Of a DNA stretch of 11,309 nt, positions 6,042 to 11,309 are shown piece after piece. The notes beneath the pieces were generated by a model, which worked only from the letters and a program-made list of their open reading frames with translations, had not been told where the DNA came from and did not search any database. Source of the stretch: Nitriliruptoraceae bacterium (lineage in GTDB: Bacteria > Actinomycetota > Nitriliruptoria > Nitriliruptorales > Nitriliruptoraceae); assembly GCA_007134165.1 (NCBI GenBank), contig SLLJ01000150.1, forward strand, positions 1 to 11,309. Reading direction: 5' to 3'. Made by a program: the position numbers and the translations under genes. The stretch's first letter is position 1, and every line of letters starts with the position of its first letter.

Positions 6042-7469
6042 GTGTGCTTCGTCGGCTACAAGTGCGGCATGGACACCTACTCGGCCGTGGTCACGACCGG
6101 CATCTACTGCCGGCCGGGCTGTGCTGCGCGGCCGGATGCCCGCAATGTCCGCAGCTTCGAGCTGGCCGCCGCCGCGGAGGCGCAAGGATTCCGGGCGTGC
6201 CACCGATGCCGGCCATACCGGGCACCCACACCGGTGGTCCGGACGGACTGCGAGCTGGTGTGTCGGGCCGTCCAACTGATCGTCGCCGGCGGTCTGGACG
6301 GGCGCGGTGAGGGCGAGCTCGCCACCCGCCTCGGCGTCTCCGCCCGGCACCTGCGGCGGTTGTTCGCCGCCGAACTCGGCGTCACACCCGACGGGCTCGC
6401 GCGGTCACGTCGTGTCCACTTCGCACGCCGCCTGCTCGACGACACCGACCTGCCGGTGGCGGAGGTGGCCTACGCGTCGGGGTTCGGGAGCCTGCGTCAG
6501 TTCAACCGGGTGTGCCGCGAGGTCTTCCAGGCCACGCCGGTCGAGCTGCGGGCCCGCCGACGCCGCAGTGATCGGCTGGTCGCCGATGGTGGACTCGTCC
6601 TGCGGCTGCCGTTCGAGGGGCCGCTCGACTGGGACACGCTGCTGGCCTACCTGGCGGTGCGTGCCATCCCCGGCGTCGAACACGTGACCGACGACGGCGT
6701 CTACCGCCGCACCATCGTGGTCGAGGGCGATCCCGGGGTGATCGAACTGTGGCCGGGCGGTGACGACCACCTCCTGCTGCGGACCCACCTGCCCCACTGG
6801 GAGGGGTTGATCCACCTCGTCGACCGCGTCCGGCGCATCGCCGGCCTCGACGCCGACCTGGCAGGTCCCGTGCGCGACCTCGGTGCCGACCCGCAGGTCG
6901 GACCGCTGCTGGCCGCCTCGCCCGGGATCCGGCCGCCCGGCACCTGGAACGCCTTCGAGATCGGGGTCCGCGCCATCCTCGGGCAGCAGGTCACGGTGAC
7001 CGGCGCGACCACGCTCGCCGGCCGCCTGGTCCAACGCTACGGGACCACCGTGGCTGGCCTCGACCCGCTCGGGCTGAGCCGGACCTTCCCGGCGCCGGGT
7101 GCCCTGGCCGACGCCGAGTTGGCCGACATCGGACTGCCGGGGGCACGGGCCGCAGCCATCCGCGCCTTCGCCCGGGCCGTCACCCACGACGAACTCCACC
7201 TCGACCGCAGCGTCGGACTCGACCAGTTCGTCGCCGAGATCACCGCGATCCCCGGCCTGGGTCCCTGGACCGCCCACGAGCTCGCGTTGCGGCTCGGCGA
7301 ACCCGACGCGTTCCCGGCAAGCGACCTCGGCCTGCGCCGGGCTCTCGCACCCCACCAGCCGCTCACCACCGCGGCGCTGCAGCACGTCGCCGAAGCATGG
7401 CGTCCCTGGCGGGCCCACATCGCGGCCCGACTCTGGATGACCGCAGACCCGGCCCGTCGGACCGCCTGA
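6042..7469 (+). CDS. Ada N-domain / AraC HTH / AlkA DNA-3-methyladenine glycosylase fusion
   Basis: Three domains are fused. Residues 1-60 are the Ada zinc and methyl-acceptor domain: GIYCRPGC (Cys23, Cys27) and CHRC (Cys53, Cys56). In E. coli Ada the first of these cysteines takes methyl from phosphotriesters and switches on transcription. Residues about 85-180 are an AraC-type double helix-turn-helix (LATRLGVSARHLRRLF; VAEVAYASGFGSLRQFNRVC). Residues about 190-475 are AlkA: the N-terminal beta domain, AILGQQVT, the helix-hairpin-helix IPGLGPWTA (403-411) and catalytic Asp428. It should excise 3-methyladenine and related lesions. No ATG/GTG/TTG lies in frame between 5916 and 6042, so I use GTG 6042; ATG 6069 is the alternative. 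Oddly, the RD-x-R-x-DG motif that normally precedes the first cysteines is missing (YKCGMDTYSAVV there), so the extreme N-terminus may be shortened. Confidence 0.93.
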   Translation: MCFVGYKCGMDTYSAVVTTGIYCRPGCAARPDARNVRSFELAAAAEAQGFRACHRCRPYRAPTPVVRTDCELVCRAVQLIVAGGLDGRGEGELATRLGVSARHLRRLFAAELGVTPDGLARSRRVHFARRLLDDTDLPVAEVAYASGFGSLRQFNRVCREVFQATPVELRARRRRSDRLVADGGLVLRLPFEGPLDWDTLLAYLAVRAIPGVEHVTDDGVYRRTIVVEGDPGVIELWPGGDDHLLLRTHLPHWEGLIHLVDRVRRIAGLDADLAGPVRDLGADPQVGPLLAASPGIRPPGTWNAFEIGVRAILGQQVTVTGATTLAGRLVQRYGTTVAGLDPLGLSRTFPAPGALADAELADIGLPGARAAAIRAFARAVTHDELHLDRSVGLDQFVAEITAIPGLGPWTAHELALRLGEPDAFPASDLGLRRALAPHQPLTTAALQHVAEAWRPWRAHIAARLWMTADPARRTA

Positions 7470-7692
7470 ACCGCCAGGACCCGCCCAAACCTTCCGGCAA
7501 CCCACCGACCCTCACCGCGTGGGACCGCAACGATGCGCTGGCGGCAACGGTCAGCCAGAACCGGACGACGCGCCACCGCTACCCGCTCCAGACCGTGACT
7601 TCGTGCGCCCGGTCCGAGAACCTGCTGCCGCCCATGACAACACGATCCCTGTCTGTGCCAGCATGGGTCGGTTGGCCGCATTCGTGCGCGTG

Positions 7693-8013
7693 GCGGCGGT
7701 TGTCGCTCTGCTCGAGAACAGCCCATCTCGTCGCCGTGAGCCGTGAGACCGACGAGCACGAACCCTCGAACGAGACTCGAATCCGGTTCTTCGTGTCCGG
7801 CGTGCCGAGCATCCGGACCGCCTTGGCTGGTATGGCCGGCTTGGCGCAGCTCCCTCACGATCACCGGCGACTTACTCGCGTCGGCCAGGATCTCCTCGAC
7901 GGTCATCTGGTCGGCGACCATGCCGACCACGGTTGCCACCGGCACCCGCAGTCCACGGATACCGGCCACACCTCCCAGCACCTCGAGATCTGTCGTGATC
8001 CGCTCGAAGTCAT
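7693..8013 (-). pseudogene. Relic DUF433 antitoxin-DUF5615 toxin module
   Basis: GGAGG (8024-8020, minus strand) stands 6 bases before ATG 8013. Adding one base after ATGAC would continue as FERITTD, then LEVLGGVAGIRGLRVPVATV and VGMVADQMTVEEILAD. This is the DUF433 antitoxin fold, so a single-base loss appears to have killed the start. After LAD (about 7880) the frame goes straight into A-S-K-SPVIVRELRQAGHT, the opening of a DUF5615 (Mut7-C/PIN-like) toxin, whose own start typically reads like LADAS-x-SP. The last part of DUF433 is therefore missing. About 16 bases on, another frame gives MLGTPDT, FEGSCSSVS and LEQSDNRR, matching the rest of such a toxin with damage. DUF433-DUF5615 pairs are known type II toxin-antitoxin modules. 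Neither product can be made here. Confidence 0.7.
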
Positions 8014-8137
8014 CACCTGCCTCCTCGAACGGGAAGCGTACGCTCGAGTCAGGCTCGAAGGCCGGGGGGTACCTGCGCCGGTGTGACACCCCGCACGACC
8101 CTCGACCCGCGCGCAAGGGGGACTACCGAGCAGGCTC

Positions 8138-8150
8138 GGACCTGCGGTCC
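8138..8150. repeat. Small hairpin GGACC-tgc-GGTCC
   Basis: A perfect 5-bp stem with a 3-base loop. It is the leftmost of a cluster of inverted repeats. An 8-base direct repeat CAGGCTCG flanks it at 8131-8138 and 8164-8171. Confidence 0.5.
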
Positions 8151-8172
8151 TTGATCTGCAGACCAGGCTCGA

Positions 8173-8216
8173 CAACGGCCGTAGCTGCACGCCGGCGAGT
8201 TCACGGACGGCCGTTG
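8173..8216. repeat. 10-bp perfect inverted repeat, 24-base spacer
   Basis: CAACGGCCGT (8173-8182) and ACGGCCGTTG (8207-8216) are exact reverse complements. After one mismatch, the next flanking pair (G8171/C8218) also matches. Each arm contains the self-complementary ACGGCCGT. The spacing of arm centres suits either a large cruciform or hairpin, or two binding sites for a dimeric regulator. Confidence 0.7.
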
Positions 8217-8221
8217 ACAGA

Positions 8222-8243
8222 CATCTGCGTTGGTCCGCAGATG
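8222..8243. repeat. 8-bp perfect hairpin, 6-base loop
   Basis: CATCTGCG (8222-8229) pairs with CGCAGATG (8236-8243) around TTGGTC. It begins 5 bases after the right arm of the preceding inverted repeat. No T run follows on either side, so a simple intrinsic terminator is unlikely. Confidence 0.6.
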
Positions 8244-8261
8244 CTTCCGGTTTGCTGGGGC

Positions 8262-8294
8262 CGGGACCGCTTGCAGCCGGCCACCGTGGTCCCG
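8262..8294. repeat. 7-bp inverted repeat, 19-base spacer
   Basis: CGGGACC (8262-8268) and GGTCCCG (8288-8294) are perfect reverse complements. At this GC content a single 7-bp repeat is not remarkable; it is listed because it closes the cluster starting at 8138. Confidence 0.4.
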
Positions 8295-8487
8295 AGGTCT
8301 GGCTGCTGGGGAACCCGTTCCTTCTCTGTCAGGCTGGGGTGGCCGTGCCAGCCCGTATCGAGGGCTGTCTTGCAGCTGTTCGCCAGGGGCGAGGTGGTGC
8401 AGATCGACGCACCGGCGAGCTTCGAGCTGAGCCCGACCTCCGCCGACTGGGAGGACAACGGCCCTGGCTGGTCGGTCATGGCGACGG

Positions 8488-9810
8488 TTGGATGCGTCTC
8501 CTCCGAGTGAACCAAATCGAAGGTGGCTCGTCGTGGGGGCTGTCATCCTGGGCGCGGCCGTGGTGGTGGAGGTGGCGCTCACCGTGCATGGTGTCCGTAC
8601 CCGGTCGCGTCAGCACCGTGCCCGTGCGGTCGCGAGGGTCGTCTGGTGTGCGGGGCTCCTGCTCGTCTTCGGAGTCGGGCGGCTCGAGTGGAGTCCGCGC
8701 TACTACGCGTTGCTGCTGGTGTCGGTGCTGCTGGCAGGTCACGGCCTGTGGGCGCTTCTTCGAGCCAGGTCGGCCGACGAACCGCTCGAACCCTGGCGGA
8801 CAATCCGGACGGGGACGATGGTCACGCTGCTGATGTTCGCGGCGACTCTGCCGGCGATCGTGTTCCCTGAGTACGAACCGGTGCCCGCGACCGGCGAGTA
8901 CCGCGTTGCGACGGTGACCCGGACCTATGTCGACCCGTCGCGCCGTGGGGTGGTGACCGACGACGGTCGATCCAGACGGTTGACCGTGCAGTTCTGGTTC
9001 CCCGATGTCCATCACGACGATGCGGCTTCCAGCCATGCCCTGCTCGTCTACTCGCACGGCGGGGCCGGGCTCCGAACCGCCAACGCTTCCCTGTTCGCCG
9101 AGCTCGCTTCGCACGGCAAGGTGGTGGCCTCGATCGATCACACCCACCACAGCCTGTACACCACGGACACCGCTGGGCAGACGACCTGGATCGATCGCAC
9201 CTTCTGGCGGGAACTGAACCAGGAGGACGCCCGTGAGGACCGGCAGGGCAGTCTGCGCTTCTACCGCAGGTGGTTGGAGGTCCGTATCGACGACCTGGAC
9301 TTCGTCATCGATCATGTGCTTCGTGAGGCCGCGAGTACCGAGCGGGCGACGCCGTACGCACTCGTCGACGGCCGCCGCATCGGGGTCATGGGGCACTCGC
9401 TGGGTGGATCCGCGGCTCTCGGGATCGGCAGGACCCGAGACGACATCAGCGCGGTCGTCGCTCTCGAGTCGCCCTTGTTGTGGGACATCGAAGGTGTCGA
9501 GGCAGGGGAGTTCGTCTGGAACCAGAACCGGTATCCGGTTCCGATGCTCCACATCTACTCGGACCGTTCGTGGGGAAGCCTCGGCGAGTGGCCGCAGTAT
9601 GCCGCCAACCATGCCCTGCTCCAGGAGACGGATCCGACCGTCGTGAGCATGCACCTCGCCGGTGTCGGGCACTTCGGTCTGACCGACCTGGCCCTGACGA
9701 GTCCGCTGATGACCAGGCTCCTCGACGGGTGGAGGAGTACACGGGACCGGCGGTCCGCACTCGAGGCCGTGAACGAGGTCACCCTCGAGTTCGTCGAAAC
9801 CCACCTGTAG
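8488..9810 (+). CDS. Membrane-anchored alpha/beta hydrolase, PAF-acetylhydrolase-like
   Basis: The 440-residue protein has four predicted membrane helices (about 13-32, 50-64, 72-91, 109-126) followed by a hydrolase domain, probably facing outward. The domain carries HGGAG (190-194, oxyanion-hole region), the nucleophile elbow GHSLGG with Ser304, and GVGHFGLTDL with His395. Order and spacing resemble platelet-activating-factor acetylhydrolases, which cleave short or oxidised sn-2 acyl chains from phospholipids. In human plasma PAF-AH the acid is Asp 23 residues after the Ser; here that place holds Glu327 (VVALESP). Asp359 in HIYSDRS is an alternative. The TTG at 8488 gives a charged leader (NRRW) before helix 1. 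GTG 8533, with GAAGG 9 bases upstream, is an equally possible start that would trim it. The substrate is not known. Confidence 0.85.
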   Translation: MDASPPSEPNRRWLVVGAVILGAAVVVEVALTVHGVRTRSRQHRARAVARVVWCAGLLLVFGVGRLEWSPRYYALLLVSVLLAGHGLWALLRARSADEPLEPWRTIRTGTMVTLLMFAATLPAIVFPEYEPVPATGEYRVATVTRTYVDPSRRGVVTDDGRSRRLTVQFWFPDVHHDDAASSHALLVYSHGGAGLRTANASLFAELASHGKVVASIDHTHHSLYTTDTAGQTTWIDRTFWRELNQEDAREDRQGSLRFYRRWLEVRIDDLDFVIDHVLREAASTERATPYALVDGRRIGVMGHSLGGSAALGIGRTRDDISAVVALESPLLWDIEGVEAGEFVWNQNRYPVPMLHIYSDRSWGSLGEWPQYAANHALLQETDPTVVSMHLAGVGHFGLTDLALTSPLMTRLLDGWRSTRDRRSALEAVNEVTLEFVETHL

Positions 9811-9852
9811 GGGAGGCGCTCGCTGACGAGCGACACGGACGTCGGGCTCAAC

Positions 9853-10053
9853 GTGCCGGCACTCCCCGGGGGCCCCCCTGCGGGTACTGATCCTGCGGTG
9901 TACGCGCTGGCGGCAGACTTCGAGTCCCTGCAGACCCGGGTGGTCGACGCCGGGGTGAAGTACCGGCCCCACGACCGGTACCCCGGCTTGCAACGTCTCT
10001 GCGTCGAGGACTGCTTCGACAACCGACGGGTGTTCCTCCAACCCGCTCCCTGA
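9853..10053 (+). pseudogene. C-terminal half of a VOC (glyoxalase-fold) protein
   Basis: The readable part (from about 9895) gives AVYALAADFESLQTRVVDAG, then KYRPHDRYPGLQRLCVEDCF and DNRRVFLQPA, to TGA at 10051-10053. This is the second module of a VOC protein: the strand-helix ending in DAG, the variable loop, and the terminal strand normally reading D-P-F-G-N-R-x-E-F-L. In the usual motif Glu is a metal ligand; here it is Val60 and Gly is Asp56. The N-terminal module, about half of a normal 110-130-residue protein, is absent upstream. The GTG at 9853 is only the first possible start and has no clear ribosome-binding site. It follows the hydrolase gene by 42 bases. I judge it a truncated relic, although a one-module protein that dimerises cannot be fully excluded. 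Confidence 0.7.
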
Positions 10054-10075
10054 ACCGGGACGATCCCGCCGTTCA
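10051..10075. terminator. Hairpin spanning two convergent stop codons
   Basis: TGAACCGGGA (10051-10060) pairs with TCCCG (10064-10068) and GTTCA (10071-10075), leaving a CGA loop and a 2-base bulge. TGA at 10051 is the stop of the plus-strand VOC relic, and TCA at 10073-10075 is the stop of the minus-strand TetR gene. A 10-bp stem here could act as a two-way terminator, although there is no T run. Confidence 0.5.
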
Positions 10076-10651
10076 GCCGACGGGGCGCACGGAGGCGACC
10101 AGCTGCGGGACGAGGGTCTCGGCGAGCCGGTCAGCGTCGATGCAGCCGTCGCGAACGAACCGTGAGCGTGCCGCCATCGATACCGCGCCGTACAGCGCGT
10201 GGGCACTGAGCCCGGTGTCCTCGACTTCGAACCTGCCCGCGTCGACGCCCGCGGCGAGCAGCTCCTCGAGTGGCCGCAGCACCGGTGTCTCCATCGCCAC
10301 GGTCAGCGTCTGCATCGGGGAGAGCGTCGCCATGCGGGCGAGCAGGACCGTGCACAGGGTCGGGTAGGTCGCGACGGTGCGGACCACCGCGCACAGGACC
10401 GCTTCGAGCTGCGTCAGCGGATCCTGGCTGCCACCGGCCGCAGCGGACACCTCGGCACCGACCGTCTCGATCTTGTCGAGCAGCAGGAAGTCGACCAGCT
10501 CGTCACGTCCCGAGAAGTAGTAGTAGAGGGTGGCGCGAGGGATCTGGGTGGCCGCAGCCATCTCGTCGACGCTGGGCGCACGATCGCCGGTCAGCACCTC
10601 GTCCGCCACGGCACGCAGCCGTGCCGCCAGCTCGGTCGGGGGGCGCTTCAC
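10073..10651 (-). CDS. TetR/AcrR-family transcriptional regulator
   Basis: This 192-residue protein has an N-terminal helix-turn-helix (about residues 27-46: SVDEMAAATQIPRATLYYYF), the TetR signature ending in the YYF motif and followed by DELVDFLLLDK. The rest is an all-helical ligand-binding and dimerisation domain of normal length. The ligand is unknown. GTG 10651 opens the frame, with GAGG directly before it rather than at normal spacing, so the start is not well fixed; the HTH lies well inside either way. It diverges from the deiodinase-like gene across 100 bases, the usual layout for a TetR protein that represses itself and its neighbour (inference). Confidence 0.93.
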   Translation of the reverse strand: MKRPPTELAARLRAVADEVLTGDRAPSVDEMAAATQIPRATLYYYFSGRDELVDFLLLDKIETVGAEVSAAAGGSQDPLTQLEAVLCAVVRTVATYPTLCTVLLARMATLSPMQTLTVAMETPVLRPLEELLAAGVDAGRFEVEDTGLSAHALYGAVSMAARSRFVRDGCIDADRLAETLVPQLVASVRPVG

Positions 10652-10751
10652 CCTCGAGACGGTACCACTCAGGCGGCGGAATCAGACGGCATTCTCAACG
10701 GTTGTCCAGCTGACGTGCTCGGCCGCTCCCGATGACAGAAGGCACCCAACG
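10652..10751. promoter_or_regulatory. Divergent promoter region between TetR gene and deiodinase-like gene
   Basis: About 100 bases must hold both promoters and any TetR operator. The only symmetry I see is GAGacGGTACCactc (about 10656-10670), centred on the palindrome GGTACC with imperfect GAG/CTC flanks, close to the TetR start. AGAAGG at 10737-10742 is the ribosome-binding site for ATG 10752. No clear -35/-10 boxes are seen. Confidence 0.3.
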
Positions 10752-11309
10752 ATGGCGACGACCTCGACCTCCGGATCCGCCTACCGCTACGACCACTTCC
10801 GCCTGTCGCACCTGCTGGCGGACATGCGCTTCGATCCCGACACGCCCACGACCGGAGACCGCCTGCCGCAGCTCGATCTGGACACCCTGGACGGCGGGCG
10901 CATCACCTTCGAGGACCTCGACCGCCCACACCTGTTCGTGTTCGGCTCCAACACCTGCCCGATGACCGCTAGCGCGGGGGACGTGCTCGGTGCACGGCAT
11001 CACGAGTTCGGCGACAAGATCCGCTTCGTTCTCGTCCAGGTCCGAGAGGCCCACCCCGGCGAGCACCTCCCTCAGCCCAGCAGCATGGAGGAGAAGCGAG
11101 CGCACGCACGTCGACTCCGCGACACGCTGAACGTGGACTTCACCGTGGCGATCGACGACTTCGACGGCAGCTTCCACTCGTCGCTGGACCCCAAGCCCAA
11201 CGCCGCCTACCTCGTCGACCGCCACGGCAGGATCCTGTTCCGGTCGATGTGGGCCAGCGACGAACCGGGGCTGCGAACCGCACTCACCGCAACCATCGAG
11301 GGCCGCACC
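10752..11309 (+). CDS. Deiodinase-like thioredoxin-fold (redoxin) protein, runs off the window
   Basis: The ATG at 10752 has AGAAGG 9 bases upstream, and 186 codons are open to the window edge with no stop yet. A short N-terminal extension (YRYDHFRLSHLLADMRF) leads into a thioredoxin fold: LFVFGSNTCPMTASAGD with Cys69, then IRFVLVQVREAHPGEH (90-105), and PNAAYLVDRHGRILFRSMWA. The G-S-x-T-[C/U]-P core and the downstream E-A-H-P match the iodothyronine-deiodinase-like branch of the thioredoxin superfamily. Animal enzymes have selenocysteine where this has Cys69. Bacterial Cys members are of uncertain activity, possibly peroxiredoxin-like or dehalogenating. It is divergent from the TetR gene, which likely controls it. 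An alternative label is generic AhpC/TSA-family redoxin. Confidence 0.85.
   Translation, partial: MATTSTSGSAYRYDHFRLSHLLADMRFDPDTPTTGDRLPQLDLDTLDGGRITFEDLDRPHLFVFGSNTCPMTASAGDVLGARHHEFGDKIRFVLVQVREAHPGEHLPQPSSMEEKRAHARRLRDTLNVDFTVAIDDFDGSFHSSLDPKPNAAYLVDRHGRILFRSMWASDEPGLRTALTATIEGRT

Larger units (their letters stand above)
8014..8487. other. Gap rich in inverted repeats, with a possible gene relic at its right end
   Basis: Most of this 474-base stretch has no recognisable coding frame. It contains several perfect inverted repeats between 8138 and 8294, annotated separately. From about 8380 to 8510 one plus-strand frame becomes protein-like (RGEVVQIDAPASFELSPTSA, then DWEDNGPGWSVMATVGC), with codon use like a true gene, and stops at TGA 8508-8510. 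It has no start, so it may be the tail of a lost gene overlapping the hydrolase start. Confidence 0.35.

Noticed and set aside
5916..6350. Longer methyltransferase start at 6350
   Set aside because: The extra 145 residues are antisense to the Ada domain. MNTPTRYAHTHSPLGRILL from ATG 5915 is the normal N-terminus for the family.
6405..7505. A 366-codon minus-strand frame under AlkA
   Set aside because: It is the antisense shadow of the AlkA domain, with Gly/Asp/Val/Glu-rich translation and no motif.
8476..10206. A 576-codon open frame on the minus strand across the hydrolase gene
   Set aside because: It is the antisense shadow of the hydrolase gene and runs into the TetR gene in a different frame; no recognisable domain.
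1..11309. CRISPR array, tRNA, rRNA, insertion sequence or prophage
   Set aside because: No regularly spaced repeats, no tRNA-like cloverleaf that I could recognise by eye, and no transposase, integrase or phage motifs in any frame.

Overview
The window is a stretch of very GC-rich chromosome whose gene families point to a high-GC actinobacterium. Indicators are GTG starts, strong G/C bias at third codon positions, an Ada-AlkA fusion beside an alkyltransferase, and actinobacterial-type DinB, VOC and DUF433 genes. I cannot name the genus.

Layout. A hairpin near 68-93 may end a gene lying to the left. A small GlsB/YeaQ-type membrane protein (348-614, +) and an intact VOC/glyoxalase-fold protein (1117-1545, +) follow, separated by about 500 bases without a recognisable gene. 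On the minus strand come two broken genes: a terpene-cyclase-like (alpha/alpha toroid) relic (about 1861-2775) and a DinB-family relic (3049-3500). A lipoprotein serpin with an inhibitory-type hinge (3748-4992, +) is followed by a poorly understood small ORF with an excellent ribosome-binding site (5032-5490). Next is a divergent alkylation-repair pair: an O6-methylguanine-DNA methyltransferase (5343-5915, -) and an Ada/AraC/AlkA fusion (6042-7469, +). They share a 126-base intergenic region with a palindromic candidate operator. A relic DUF433-DUF5615 toxin-antitoxin module (7693-8013, -) and a region rich in inverted repeats (8138-8294) precede a membrane-anchored PAF-acetylhydrolase-like hydrolase (8488-9810, +). 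A truncated VOC relic (9853-10053, +) converges on a TetR-type regulator (10073-10651, -), with a hairpin spanning both stop codons. Divergent from the regulator is a deiodinase-like thioredoxin-fold protein (10752 to beyond the window end, +).

How the genes fit together. The clear functional pair is the alkylation-damage unit. The fusion can sense methyl damage, act as a transcription factor and excise alkylated bases, while the alkyltransferase repairs O6-alkylguanine directly. The TetR regulator probably controls itself and the divergent deiodinase-like gene. The serpin is likely an extracytoplasmic protease inhibitor.

The most striking property is decay. At least four recognisable genes are broken, and in three the conserved core is lost or the reading frame jumps within a few bases, as expected from deletions at short repeats. 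In one, a 20-bp tandem duplication can be read directly as the cause of a frameshift. This looks like a chromosomal stretch under relaxed selection. Assembly error cannot be excluded from sequence alone. I see no CRISPR array, tRNA, rRNA, transposase or phage gene.
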